A DNA stretch of 64,000 nucleotides from Aquirickettsiella gammari (GCA_963701065.1 OY969558.1:372001-436000), one strand, 5' to 3'. Positions 24,168 through 34,974 are shown, numbered from the stretch's first letter. Made by a program: numbers and translations. Notes: generated by a model not told the origin, from the sequence alone.

Positions 24168-27100
24168 TCACTTGAAAGTGTTATTAAATGTTTTGCTCTC
24201 TAAGCTAGACTCAAAGCGGTGGATGGCATCCAGGATATGATTTTCCATCGCCACATGTTCCGGCACACGCGCTTGAAAAAAAATAGGTGGTCTTCTTCCG
24301 GTTATTTTTCTGAGCACGAGATCGCATAATAACAGTGCACTATCAACACTAATATTTCCTATTTTTACATCGTCACGGAGCCCCATGTGCATGCTATTAG
24401 TAAGCGCTGCTTGCTCAGCTAATGCGACATCAGAAGAAGAAAATATTAGTTGAGGAACCTTTTTAAAAATCCCGGAAAAATTACTTATCCAAGCAGATGG
24501 CTGGCCTCCCCCACTTGTGACTAGATCATTTTCTATGGGCGGGAAAACAACATTAGATTTAGGTTTTATACTACCGCGCTTACGAACCTCACCTTTTAGG
24601 CCAAAACACTCCACCAGCTCTTGGTTTTTACTCAAAATGGCTATTTGTAGCGGCGTTTTACCGGCTTCATTTTCGGCGACTATATCAGCGCCTTGCTCGA
24701 TTAAATATTTCACCAACTCCAAGTAAGCGTACCCGGTAGCCATGTACAAAGGCGTATCCCCCTCATCGTCTTTAACCTCTAAATCAGCCCCTTGCTTTAA
24801 CAAATATTTCACCAACTCCAAGTTGCCATTTAAGATAGCCAGATGCAGTGGGGTCTTCCCCAAGTCATCTTTGGCCTCTAAATCAGCATCTTGCTCGAGT
24901 AAATATTTCACCACGGTCAAATTATCATTCAAGACGGCTAAGTGTAAGGGGGTATTACCCAAGTCATTTTTATCGTTTAAATTCAACGTGTTCTTTACAA
25001 GATATTTTACCAACCCTAAATGCGCATTCCCGGCCGCTGTATGCAGCAAGGTGTTACCTTCATCATTTTTCGTCGTTAAGTCGGCTCCCTTAGCGACCAG
25101 ACGCTTGACTAACTCGGTATAACCATTACTCGCCGCCATGTATAAGGGCGTATTACCCAGATCATCTTCACTCTCTAAATCAGCTCCCTGATCCACAAGA
25201 AGCTCGGCCACCGCTATATAGCCGCCTCGGGTTGCCGCATGCAAGGGCGAATTGCCATAGTTATCTCTAGCTTCTAAACTGACACCTCGCTCAAGCAGAT
25301 ATTTCACAACTTCCGCGTGGCCATTCCAGGCCGCTGCGTGTAGTAGTGTATTCCCCTCATTATTGTCCGTTTTTAAATCAGCTCCTTTATCTAGTAAGTA
25401 TTTCACCATCTCTAAGTAACCATGCCAGCTAGCCAAATATAGCGGGGTACTACCAAACTTGTTTTCGCTGTTTAAATCAGCCGCTTTTTCTTCTACCAGA
25501 TACCTGACTATCCCTAAATAATCGTTTTTGACTGCATCGAATAAATTACCGACATTAATCGCTTTTTCTTCGGTAAAATATTTAATGCTATCTACGTGAC
25601 CATTTAGAGCAGCTTTCTGTAAAGGCGTTTTACCCGCATTATCTTGAGCGCTTAAGTTAGCCCCTTGCTCGTCTACGAGATATTTCACTAGATCTAAGTA
25701 ACCGTTCCAAGCCGCAATGTGTAACGGTGTATTACCGGCATCGTCTTTTGCTTCTAAAATAGCTCCCTTATTAATAAAATACTTGATGATTTCTAAGCGA
25801 TCATTCCAGGCCGCTGCATGTAGTAATGTATTACCGGCATCGTCTTTTGCTTCTAAATTGGCCCCTTTACTGAGAAGATATTCCGCAATCAATAAATCTC
25901 CACGCAAGGCTGCAACATGTAGTGGCGTACTTCCGTACTTATTTTTAGTGTTTAAATCAACGGTCTTTTCTTCTACGAGGTACTTAACTATATTCAAATA
26001 GCCGTTCTCTACCGCATAAAATATATTCTCGACACTAAGGTCTTTTTTTTCTAAAAAATAGTTAATGCTAGCGAGGGAGCTATTTCGCACCGTAGCTGAC
26101 AAAGAAGTCTTATTAACATTAGCTTTAACCGATAAATGCGTATCATCTTCTCCTAGAAAATATTTCACGACCGGTAATTGTCCATTTAAAGCTGCGGCCT
26201 GTAGCGGAGTGCTGCCATACTTGTTTTTATTTTTTAAATCTGCACCTCTTTCTTCTACCAGGTATTTCACCACCTGTAATTCACCATGCAAGGCGGCCAG
26301 GTGTAGCGGTGTATTACCCGCATCATCTTTTGCCTTTAAATCAGCCTGATTGTCGACAAGACAAGCGACGAGCTTTAGGTAACCCTGCGAGGCGGCTAAG
26401 TGTAGTGCGGTATTACCCGCATCATTTTTAAGCGTTAAATCAAGTTTTTGTTCTGCAAGATACTGAACCAAGGCTAAGTCATCATTCAAAACAGCGATAT
26501 GTAGCGGTGTATTACCCTCATCATTTGTACTGTTTAAATTTGAACCGCTCACTAATAAATATCTTACCAGCTGTAGGTGACGATGTTTAACGGCGACGTG
26601 CAAAGGCGTATTACCTAAATCATTTTTTAGTTCTAAATTTGTATTATTTCTCTCGGCAAGACATTTAACGAGCATTAAGTTATCATTTGAGACAGACAGG
26701 TGTAACGCTGTGTTACCGGCATTATCCTTAGCCTTTGAATTGGCACCCTCATCAAGCAGATACTTCACAACCCCTAAATGAGCGTTTCTTGCCGCTGCGT
26801 GTAACGGTGTATTACCCACATGGTCTTTAAGCTCTAAATCAAACAACTGATCAAAAATAAAATATTTCACTAATGCTAAGTGACCATTCCAGGCTGCCGC
26901 ATGTAACAGTGTATTACCGTCGTTATCTTTAGTTTTTAAGTCAGAACCTTTCTCTAGCAAGTATTTCACTATCTCTAAGTAACCATACCAGCTAGCGGAG
27001 TGTAGCGGGGTACTACCAAATTTATTTTTACAATTTAAATCAGCGCCTTGAACTTCTACCAGATAATTAACGACTCCTAAATAGCCATTTCTTATTGCCT

Positions 27101-30100
27101 CAAATATATTACCGACATTAATATTTTTTTCTTCTACAAAATATTTAATACTCTCTACGTGAGCATTCAGCGCCGCCTCCTGCCAAGCTGCCTTCCCGGT
27201 ATTATCCTTAGCCTCTAAATCAGCCCCTTTATCGACCAAATATTTTATAATCGGTAATTTGCCATTCCAAGCCGCAATATGTAAGGGTGTACTACCAAAT
27301 TTATTTTTACAATTTAAATCAGCGCCTTGAGCGATAAAATATTTAAGCAGCTCTATATCACTACTCCAAGCCGCTGCATGTAGCAAGGTGTTACCCTCAT
27401 TATCCTGAGTCTTTAAATCAGAACCTTGCTCGACCAGGTACTTTACGATCATTAAGTGGCCACTCAAAGCGGCGGCATGTAACGGTGTACTACCATACTG
27501 GTTTTTATCCCACAAATTCGCTGCTTGTCCTTCTACAAAATACTTAACGATGCCTAAATAGCCGTTTTCTACCGCATGAAATAAATCACTCACATTGAGA
27601 TATTTCTCTTCTACTAAATATTTAACCACCGCTGAGGAACCATTGTGTGCTGCCTCCTGCCAAGGCGTATTACCCGCCTTATTTTTAACGCCTAAATTAA
27701 AGTTTTGATTTTTTATCAAATAGTTAACAATACCCACATAGCCATTTCTTATCGCCTCAAATATATTACCCAAACTAATTTTTCTCTCTTCTGCAAAATA
27801 TCTAACAATGGCTACGTGACCATTGAGCGCCGCCTCCTGCCAAGGTGTCTTACCGACATTATCTTTAGCCTTTAAATTAGCACCTTTATCAATCAAATAT
27901 TTTACCGTTGGCAATGCACCGTGCTTGGCCGCTATGTGCAGCGGCGTACTACCGTAATTATTTTTCGCGTTTAAATCGGCACCCTGCTCGATCAGATAGT
28001 CCATAAAATCTTCGTGCGCATTGCTAGCCGCTGCGTGTAGCAGTGTATTGCCATAATTATCTTTATCCTTTAAATCAAAACCTTGCTCGACCAGGTATTT
28101 CACCATCGCTAAACGATCATTCAAGACAGCCACATGCAGCAGTGTATGCCCATACCTATTTTTTACTTTTAAATCAGTACCTTGATCTTCAATAAAATAC
28201 TTAACTATCCCCAAATAAGCATTTCCTACCGCATCAAATAAATTCCCGACATCCACCTTTCTTTCTTCTATAAAATATTTAATGAGTGCTACGTGACCAT
28301 TGAGCGCCGCCTCCTGCCAAGGCGTCTTACCCGCATTATCTCTAGCATTTAAATCAAGTGCTTGCTCTTCTACCAGATATCGCACCACTTGCAACTCGCC
28401 ATCCCGCGCCGCGATATGCAACGGCGTACTACCGTAATCATTTTTACTCTTGACATTCGCCCCTTGCGCTATAAGATATTTTACGATCAGCCATTCGCCG
28501 CTCCAGGCTGTTTGCAATGGCGTATTACCGACATTATTTTTAGCTTCTAAATCAGCACCCTTAGCCACAATATATTTCACAATTTCTAATTCTTTAGTTA
28601 AAACCGCAATGTGTAGCAGCGTATTACCGTATTTATCTTTTGCTTTTAAATCAGCTCCTTCTCCTATAAAATATTTTATGATGTCCAATTCGACGCTCCA
28701 AATAGCTACGTGCAATGGCGTATTGCCATAATCATTTTTATTTTTTACATCCGCACCTTGTTTGACAAGATACTTCACAACGTACAATTCACCATTCCTG
28801 GCCGCCACATGCAAAGGGGTGTTACCTGTATCCGTTTTAGTATCTAAATTAGCGCTTTGCTCTTCTACAAGGTATTTAACCAACTGTAGATAACCTTCTA
28901 AAGCAGCGACATGCAGTAAGCTATGACCGACACCATCTTTAGTTTTTAAATCGGCCCCCTTAGCGATAAGGAACACCGCTCCTTCTTTGTAACCATTCCG
29001 AACAGCCGTACACAAGGGGGTATCACCTGCATCGGTTTTAGCCTCTAAATTAGCACCTTGGTCTAAAAAATATTTTACGACGTCTAAATGCTCGCACCAG
29101 ACCGCAATATGTAGCGGTGTATTACCCACATTATCTCTGGCTTCTAAATAGACTCCTTGTTCCACAAAATATCTCGCCACCTCTAAGTAACCATTTCTAG
29201 CCGCTATGTGCAACAATGTATTTCCATAATTATCTTTAGCCTTTGAATCAAGACCTTTTTCTATAAGATATCTCACAATCCCTAAATGACCATGCCAACT
29301 TGCAAGGTGTAGCAGCGTATTTTTATGTTTATTGACGCTCTTTATATCAACCGCTCGCTCTTCGATGAGATACTTAACAACACCCAGATAATTGTGTCTT
29401 ATCGCCTCAAATATATTACCCACTTTAATATAGTTTTCTTTTACTAAATAGCTCACGATCGCTAAATGGCCATTAAATACAGCAACCTGCCATGGGGTCT
29501 TATCTTCATTATCTTTTACCTCTAAATTAGCGCCTTGCCCGACCAAATATTTAACCAACTCTATATGGGCCTTTAAAACAGCGACGTGTAAAGATGTACT
29601 ACCTGCATTATCCTTTGCCTCTAAATCAGCTCCCTTGTCTAGAAGATATTTCGCAACCTGTAAATAAGCTTCGGAAACCGCCAGGTGTAGTGGGGAGCTA
29701 CCCTGCTTATTTTTACTTTTCAAATCAGCGTTTTGCTCGATTAAATATTTAAGCACCTGTAATTCACCATTCAAGGCCGCCGCGTGTAACGGTGTATTAC
29801 CTTTCTCATCTTTACTATTTAAATCAGCCCCTTTCTCTACTAGGTATTTCACGATGGCCAGGTGACCGTAACCACTGGCCAAATGCAGTGGTGTACTTAC
29901 AAAGTTATTTTTATTATTTAAATCAGCCGCTTTTTCTTCTACCAAATACTTGACGATACCCAAATAACCGTTTTTTACCGCGTCGAATAGATCCCCGGCA
30001 TTAATATTTCTTTTTTCTACAAAATATTTAACCAGCGCGACATGACCATTGAGTGCGGCACCCTGCCAAGGTGTCTTGCCGGTGTTATCTTTAGCGTCTA

Positions 30101-30506
30101 AGTCAGCCGCTTTTTCTTCCAGTAGATATTTCACTACGGCTAATTCACCATTCAAGGCGGCAAGATGTAAGGGCGTATTACCGGCATCGTCCTGTGCAGC
30201 TAAATTAGCTCCGCTATCTAGCAGATATTTCACAGCCTGCAATTCACCATTCAAAGCGGCAATATGTAATAGTGTATTTCCATACTCATCTTTAGTATGA
30301 AATTTAGAAGCTTCCTTTATCAAAAACTCAATGATATTTAAATTATTGTTTTTTAAAGTACTCCAGTGTAAAGGAATCCAACCTCCCTTATTTTTTACCT
30401 CAGTGCCATTCTGTTTATCTAACGATGCATCTGGCTGAATATTTGCCTTTTCAGTTTCATGTGGGCTTAATTTTTTAACGGCTTGTGATCTGTTTTTTTC
30501 TTCCAT
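24168..30506 (-). CDS. Giant ankyrin-repeat protein 1 (2112 residues), candidate effector
   Basis: The N-terminal 40 or so residues are charged and non-repetitive. Residues about 41-1970 are a nearly unbroken ankyrin array of roughly 55-58 units with the consensus GNTPLHxAAxxGxLxxVKYLxxxGADLxAKDN. A distinct cassette (PWQEAALNGHVA..KYF.EE..V.N(L/I)F(D/E)A(V/I).NGYLGIVKYL) interrupts it eight times, giving a higher-order repeat. The last 141 residues (from about 1972) are not ankyrin: a basic VRKRGS, a variable linker, an IFKKVPQLIFSS segment, the hydrophobic ALLLCDLVLRKITGRR, and the ending FNNTFK. This domain is shared with the three neighbouring genes. No signal peptide or membrane anchor is obvious. 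Binding partners are unknown. The repeats could recombine, so the copy number deserves checking in assemblies. Confidence 0.85.
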   Translation of the reverse strand: MEEKNRSQAVKKLSPHETEKANIQPDASLDKQNGTEVKNKGGWIPLHWSTLKNNNLNIIEFLIKEASKFHTKDEYGNTLLHIAALNGELQAVKYLLDSGANLAAQDDAGNTPLHLAALNGELAVVKYLLEEKAADLDAKDNTGKTPWQGAALNGHVALVKYFVEKRNINAGDLFDAVKNGYLGIVKYLVEEKAADLNNKNNFVSTPLHLASGYGHLAIVKYLVEKGADLNSKDEKGNTPLHAAALNGELQVLKYLIEQNADLKSKNKQGSSPLHLAVSEAYLQVAKYLLDKGADLEAKDNAGSTSLHVAVLKAHIELVKYLVGQGANLEVKDNEDKTPWQVAVFNGHLAIVSYLVKENYIKVGNIFEAIRHNYLGVVKYLIEERAVDIKSVNKHKNTLLHLASWHGHLGIVRYLIEKGLDSKAKDNYGNTLLHIAARNGYLEVARYFVEQGVYLEARDNVGNTPLHIAVWCEHLDVVKYFLDQGANLEAKTDAGDTPLCTAVRNGYKEGAVFLIAKGADLKTKDGVGHSLLHVAALEGYLQLVKYLVEEQSANLDTKTDTGNTPLHVAARNGELYVVKYLVKQGADVKNKNDYGNTPLHVAIWSVELDIIKYFIGEGADLKAKDKYGNTLLHIAVLTKELEIVKYIVAKGADLEAKNNVGNTPLQTAWSGEWLIVKYLIAQGANVKSKNDYGSTPLHIAARDGELQVVRYLVEEQALDLNARDNAGKTPWQEAALNGHVALIKYFIEERKVDVGNLFDAVGNAYLGIVKYFIEDQGTDLKVKNRYGHTLLHVAVLNDRLAMVKYLVEQGFDLKDKDNYGNTLLHAAASNAHEDFMDYLIEQGADLNAKNNYGSTPLHIAAKHGALPTVKYLIDKGANLKAKDNVGKTPWQEAALNGHVAIVRYFAEERKISLGNIFEAIRNGYVGIVNYLIKNQNFNLGVKNKAGNTPWQEAAHNGSSAVVKYLVEEKYLNVSDLFHAVENGYLGIVKYFVEGQAANLWDKNQYGSTPLHAAALSGHLMIVKYLVEQGSDLKTQDNEGNTLLHAAAWSSDIELLKYFIAQGADLNCKNKFGSTPLHIAAWNGKLPIIKYLVDKGADLEAKDNTGKAAWQEAALNAHVESIKYFVEEKNINVGNIFEAIRNGYLGVVNYLVEVQGADLNCKNKFGSTPLHSASWYGYLEIVKYLLEKGSDLKTKDNDGNTLLHAAAWNGHLALVKYFIFDQLFDLELKDHVGNTPLHAAARNAHLGVVKYLLDEGANSKAKDNAGNTALHLSVSNDNLMLVKCLAERNNTNLELKNDLGNTPLHVAVKHRHLQLVRYLLVSGSNLNSTNDEGNTPLHIAVLNDDLALVQYLAEQKLDLTLKNDAGNTALHLAASQGYLKLVACLVDNQADLKAKDDAGNTPLHLAALHGELQVVKYLVEERGADLKNKNKYGSTPLQAAALNGQLPVVKYFLGEDDTHLSVKANVNKTSLSATVRNSSLASINYFLEKKDLSVENIFYAVENGYLNIVKYLVEEKTVDLNTKNKYGSTPLHVAALRGDLLIAEYLLSKGANLEAKDDAGNTLLHAAAWNDRLEIIKYFINKGAILEAKDDAGNTPLHIAAWNGYLDLVKYLVDEQGANLSAQDNAGKTPLQKAALNGHVDSIKYFTEEKAINVGNLFDAVKNDYLGIVRYLVEEKAADLNSENKFGSTPLYLASWHGYLEMVKYLLDKGADLKTDNNEGNTLLHAAAWNGHAEVVKYLLERGVSLEARDNYGNSPLHAATRGGYIAVAELLVDQGADLESEDDLGNTPLYMAASNGYTELVKRLVAKGADLTTKNDEGNTLLHTAAGNAHLGLVKYLVKNTLNLNDKNDLGNTPLHLAVLNDNLTVVKYLLEQDADLEAKDDLGKTPLHLAILNGNLELVKYLLKQGADLEVKDDEGDTPLYMATGYAYLELVKYLIEQGADIVAENEAGKTPLQIAILSKNQELVECFGLKGEVRKRGSIKPKSNVVFPPIENDLVTSGGGQPSAWISNFSGIFKKVPQLIFSSSDVALAEQAALTNSMHMGLRDDVKIGNISVDSALLLCDLVLRKITGRRPPIFFQARVPEHVAMENHILDAIHRFESSLESKTFNNTFK

Positions 30507-30513
30507 GTCATGT

Positions 30514-30520
30514 ACTCCCT
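30514..30520 (-). promoter_or_regulatory. Shared ribosome-binding site of the ankyrin genes
   Basis: AGGGAGT lies 7-9 bases before the ATG of ankyrin gene 1. The same AGGGAGT, within a conserved leader (TAGTAGGGAGT in three genes), precedes ankyrin gene 2 (34861-34867), gene 3 (38906-38912) and gene 4 (40566-40572, TAGGGAGT). The conservation fits recent duplication of whole genes including their leaders. Confidence 0.75.
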
Positions 30521-30632
30521 ACTATTTATTGTAAAATATATACTGACTAGTTTTTTTCCTTTTGAAAACAGCGCGCAACAATCCAAAATATAAATTAATT
30601 TATCTGTAGTGAATTAATTGAACACTGTTAAA

Positions 30633-33600
30633 TCAGCACTTAAACGTGCTATTGAACTCTTTGGTAACAGCCCTGCTCTCTAGTGTAGATGGAAACTTAT
30701 AAATGGCTTGCATAATACGATCGGCTGATTCTGAATTTAGCAACTCGCTGCCTTTGAAAAAAGTATTATGTCTTTTTCCGGTTATTTTTCTGGTGATAAG
30801 ATCACACAGCAATAGTGTCGCGCCGACACTCACCTTTCCTATCTTCACCTCGTCACGCGGCATGTGCGTGCTATTAATTGTTTCTTGCTCAACCAATGCC
30901 ACATTAGCCGAAGAAAATACTCGCTGAGGAATGCTTCTAAAAAGCTCAGAAAAATCACTTAGCCAAGAAGAAATTTGACTGGCCGCACTGCTAGCCGAAT
31001 CCGTCTCTTTTGCCGGCAAAAATACATTAGATTGAGATTCTACGCTACGACGTTTATGCTTCGCCCCTTTTGATGTAAAATATTCAATGAGTTCGGTGTT
31101 TTTACTGAAGCGAGCAATGTCTAAGGGGGTATTACCGACATCATCTTTAGCTTCTAAATTCGCACCTTTATCAACAAGATATTCTGCAATCTCTATGTGA
31201 TCATACCAGCTGGCCACGTGCAACGGCGTACTGCCGGTCGCATCTCTAATCTTTAAATTGGCGCCATGCTCCACAAAATATTTTACCAGTTCTAAGTCGT
31301 TATCTGCGATGACCAGGTGCAATAGCGTATTTCCCGCATCATCTCTAACGTCTAAATCAGCCCCTTGTTCTATAAGATATTTCACCAGCGCTACCTCTTT
31401 ATTCAGGACCGTTGTGTATAACAAGGTATTACCCAAATGGTCTTTAAGCTCTAAATTGGCGCCATGCTCTACAAAATATCTCACCAGTTTTAGATAACCA
31501 TACAAGGCTGCTGTGTACAATGGTGTATTACCCAAATAATCTAAAGCCGCAAAATCAGCACCTTGCTCTGCTAGATAGGTCACGACCTCTAAGCGATTAT
31601 TTCTAGCCGCCACGTGCAGCGGTGTATTACCTTCATTATCTCTCGCCTCTAAATCTACTCCTTGACCGACTAAATACCTTACTATTTGCAAATGACCATT
31701 CCAAGCCGCCGCGTGTAGCAAGGTATAACCGTCATTATCTTGACTATTTAAATCTGAATTTTTCTCGGTAAGATATTTTACAATACTTAGGTGTCCATAC
31801 CAGCTCGCCACATGTAACGAAGTGCTACCATACTTATTTTTATGCTTTACATCAACGCCTTGCTCTTCTACAAGGTATTTGACTATCCCTAAATAGCCGT
31901 TTTCTGCCGCGTCAAATATATTGTTAAAATAAACCTTCCGTTCTTCCAAAAAATATTTAATGGTGGGCAAATCATCGCTCGTGGCCGCCTCCTCCCAAGG
32001 CGTATTACCCTGATCATTTGTAATCGTTACATCAGCATCGTTCTCGACCAGATATTCCACTAACTCTAAGTCTTTATTCAAAACAGCAATGTGTAGCGAG
32101 GTATTACCATAATTATTTCTCGCTTCTAAATTAGCCCCCTGAGCTATTAAATATTTTGCAGCCACGATGTCTTTCATCAAGACCGCCATATGTAGTGGTG
32201 TATTACCCACATTATTTTTCGCTTCCAAATTCGCTTTTTGCTCCACCAGATATTCCATAACTGGCAAACGTGCATTCCGGACAGCAGCATGTAGTGGCGT
32301 ATTACCCATCTCATCTTTAATCGCTAATCCAGCTTTATGCTCTACCAAATATTTCACAACCTGTAAGTGATTATTCCAAATAGCTGCGTGCAATGACGTA
32401 TTCCCCAAATTATCTTTAATTTCCAGTTCAACTCCATCTTCTACAAAATATTGTACGACCTGCAAATGATTATTCCAGGCAGCCGCATGCAACGGCGTAC
32501 TGCCTATATGATCTCTCGCGACCAAATTTGCACCGTGATCTGCCAAATATTTCACAACCTGCAAGCGATTACTTCTGGCAGCCGCATGTAACGGGGTAGC
32601 CCCCAAATGATCTTTAGTCTCTAAATTGGCGCCCTGTTTTATAAGATAGTTCACAATCTCCAGACGACCCTCCAAGACTGCGACATACAGCGGGGTACGG
32701 CCTATCTTATCTCTCGCTTCTAAATTGGCTCGCCGTTCCACCAGATATTCTACAATTTCTAGGTAACTATCCGAGGCGGCCGCATGTAACGGGGTATAAC
32801 CGGCATCGTTTTTAAGTTCTAAAGCCGCCATTTTTTCTGCGAAGTACTTAACTAAATTTAAGGCATTATTCAAAATGGCAATATGTAATAAAGTATTACC
32901 CATTTTGTCTCTAGCCCCTAAATCAGCACCCCGCTCTACCAGATATTTTATTAACTCCAAATTACCATCCAATACTGCTGCGTGCAGCGGCGTATTACCC
33001 AGATCATCTTCCACCTCGGAATTAGCACCCTTTTCTACTAGATACTTAACAATCTCTACGTAGCCATTTAAGAGAGCGGCGTGTAGTGGTGTATTACCGA
33101 CATTATCTTTTGCTTCTAAATCAGCCCCTGTATCGATAAGAAACTTTACGATCTCTCTATAACCATTCAACGCAGCTGTATACAGTGGGGTATTACCGAG
33201 ATTATCCCTAACCTCCAAATTTACTCTTTTAGCGGCAAGATATTTCACGATTTGCAAACGATTATTTCGGACAGCGGTGTATAAGGGGGTATCACCTAAG
33301 TCATCTTTAGCCTCCAAATCAACGATTTGTGAGAGCAAGTATTTCACCAGCGCTAAGTGACCCTGTCTGGCGGCCGCATGTAGTAAAGTACTACCCGTAT
33401 TATTTTTACTTGTTAAGTCAGCGCCTTTTTTGACTAGATATTTTACAATTTCTAAGTGGCCACATTCACTAGCAAGGTACAACGGCGTGTTACCTTCGGT
33501 GTTTTTACGGCTTAAATCTACGCCTTGTTCTTCCACTAGGTATTTAACCAGCGCTAAGTAACCATTTTTTATCTCATCAAATAGATCGCCAACATATATA

Positions 33601-34853
33601 TATTTTTCTGTCAGCAAAAATTTCACCATCGCTAAGTGACTATTGAGCGCCGCTTCCTGCCAAACCGCCTTACCGAAATCATCTTTAATCTTTAAGTCAG
33701 CACCTTGCTCTAACAAGTATTTCACAATCTCTAGATCATCATTCAAGATGGCCATATGTAGCGCGGTTTTACCTAGGTCATTTCTCGCGTCTAAACGAGC
33801 ACCTTGCCCTACAAAAATCTTTACTATCTCTAGGGAACCGCACAAGACGGCATAGTGTAACGGCGTATTACCGTATTTATTTTTATTCTTTAAATCCGCA
33901 CCTTGCTCTAGAAAATAGTTCGCGGCCACTATGTCTCTATTCAAGATAGCCATGTATAGGGGGGTATTATCCGATGTATTTTTAGCGTTTATATTAGCGC
34001 CTTGCTCTAACAGATATTGAGCGATGGCTAAATATCCACTCCGAACTGCCAGATATAGGGGTGTAACATCTCTATCATTTTTAGCCTCTAAATTTGCACC
34101 TTTGTCGATAAGATATTTTACTATTTGCAAATCACCCTTCTCAGCGGCCACGTGCAACGGGGTATATCCCAGATCATCGACAATCTCTAAACCAGCACCT
34201 CGCTCGACAAGATATTTTACCGTCTCTAAATAGCTCCCCCGAGTCGCCGCATGTAGCGGCGCATCACCCTGATAATTTTTAGCTTCAAAATCGGCCCCCT
34301 TGGCTATCAAAAATTCGACGATTTTTACGTAACCTAACTCAGCCGCCTCGTATAGTGGGGTATTACCTAAATCATTTTTGGCCTGCAAACCTACATTTTT
34401 ATTGACTAAATATTTAACTATGGGCAAGTGACCGTACAAGACCGCCTCGTGTAACGGGGTATTGCCTGCATAGTCTTTAGTGTGTAAATTTGCTCCCTGT
34501 TCTCCTAAATATTTCACTACCTGTAAGCAACCTTGCCAGGCGGCGATATGTAGCGGTGTATTACCGACATTATCTTTAGCGGTTAAATCGGCGCCTTGCT
34601 CGATCAGATATTTTACTATCTCTAATTGAGTAGACTCGCTGGCAATATGTAACAGTGTATAACCATATTCGTCTTTAGCATCCAATTTAACCCCTTTTAC
34701 TAACGAGGATTTAAGTAAAGCTAAATCCCCTGTCGAAATAAGCCAGCGCATCCAACTTTTTTTGTTTTCCACCTCAGCACTGTTGCTCCCCTTATCTAGC
34801 CACTTCGGCGAATTTAACTCTATAGATTTTTCAGACTGATTATTTTCTTCCAT
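30633..34853 (-). CDS. Giant ankyrin-repeat protein 2 (1406 residues), candidate effector
   Basis: A paralogue of the neighbouring gene. The N-terminus MEENNQSEKS is followed by about 37 ankyrin units (residues about 35-1270), including two copies of the FDxxxNGYL(G/A)(I/L)VKYLVEEQGVD cassette. The C-terminal 134 residues begin HKRRSVESQSNV and contain FSSANVALVEQ, TLLLCDLITRKITGKRHNTFF, a helical IMQAIYKFPSTLES and the ending FNSTFKC. It is 126 bases upstream of ankyrin gene 1 with no terminator seen between, so co-transcription is possible. Function is unknown; ankyrin arrays bind proteins, often host proteins in intracellular bacteria. Confidence 0.85.
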   Translation of the reverse strand: MEENNQSEKSIELNSPKWLDKGSNSAEVENKKSWMRWLISTGDLALLKSSLVKGVKLDAKDEYGYTLLHIASESTQLEIVKYLIEQGADLTAKDNVGNTPLHIAAWQGCLQVVKYLGEQGANLHTKDYAGNTPLHEAVLYGHLPIVKYLVNKNVGLQAKNDLGNTPLYEAAELGYVKIVEFLIAKGADFEAKNYQGDAPLHAATRGSYLETVKYLVERGAGLEIVDDLGYTPLHVAAEKGDLQIVKYLIDKGANLEAKNDRDVTPLYLAVRSGYLAIAQYLLEQGANINAKNTSDNTPLYMAILNRDIVAANYFLEQGADLKNKNKYGNTPLHYAVLCGSLEIVKIFVGQGARLDARNDLGKTALHMAILNDDLEIVKYLLEQGADLKIKDDFGKAVWQEAALNSHLAMVKFLLTEKYIYVGDLFDEIKNGYLALVKYLVEEQGVDLSRKNTEGNTPLYLASECGHLEIVKYLVKKGADLTSKNNTGSTLLHAAARQGHLALVKYLLSQIVDLEAKDDLGDTPLYTAVRNNRLQIVKYLAAKRVNLEVRDNLGNTPLYTAALNGYREIVKFLIDTGADLEAKDNVGNTPLHAALLNGYVEIVKYLVEKGANSEVEDDLGNTPLHAAVLDGNLELIKYLVERGADLGARDKMGNTLLHIAILNNALNLVKYFAEKMAALELKNDAGYTPLHAAASDSYLEIVEYLVERRANLEARDKIGRTPLYVAVLEGRLEIVNYLIKQGANLETKDHLGATPLHAAARSNRLQVVKYLADHGANLVARDHIGSTPLHAAAWNNHLQVVQYFVEDGVELEIKDNLGNTSLHAAIWNNHLQVVKYLVEHKAGLAIKDEMGNTPLHAAVRNARLPVMEYLVEQKANLEAKNNVGNTPLHMAVLMKDIVAAKYLIAQGANLEARNNYGNTSLHIAVLNKDLELVEYLVENDADVTITNDQGNTPWEEAATSDDLPTIKYFLEERKVYFNNIFDAAENGYLGIVKYLVEEQGVDVKHKNKYGSTSLHVASWYGHLSIVKYLTEKNSDLNSQDNDGYTLLHAAAWNGHLQIVRYLVGQGVDLEARDNEGNTPLHVAARNNRLEVVTYLAEQGADFAALDYLGNTPLYTAALYGYLKLVRYFVEHGANLELKDHLGNTLLYTTVLNKEVALVKYLIEQGADLDVRDDAGNTLLHLVIADNDLELVKYFVEHGANLKIRDATGSTPLHVASWYDHIEIAEYLVDKGANLEAKDDVGNTPLDIARFSKNTELIEYFTSKGAKHKRRSVESQSNVFLPAKETDSASSAASQISSWLSDFSELFRSIPQRVFSSANVALVEQETINSTHMPRDEVKIGKVSVGATLLLCDLITRKITGKRHNTFFKGSELLNSESADRIMQAIYKFPSTLESRAVTKEFNSTFKC

Positions 34854-34974
34854 GTCATGTACTCCCTACTATATTTATTAAAAAATAGGCACAAAATAGC
34901 CTAACTAGCCTCCTTGAAACGAGTAAATAGCGCTAAAACTAAACTAGTTTTCTAAAATAAATTAATTGAACACA

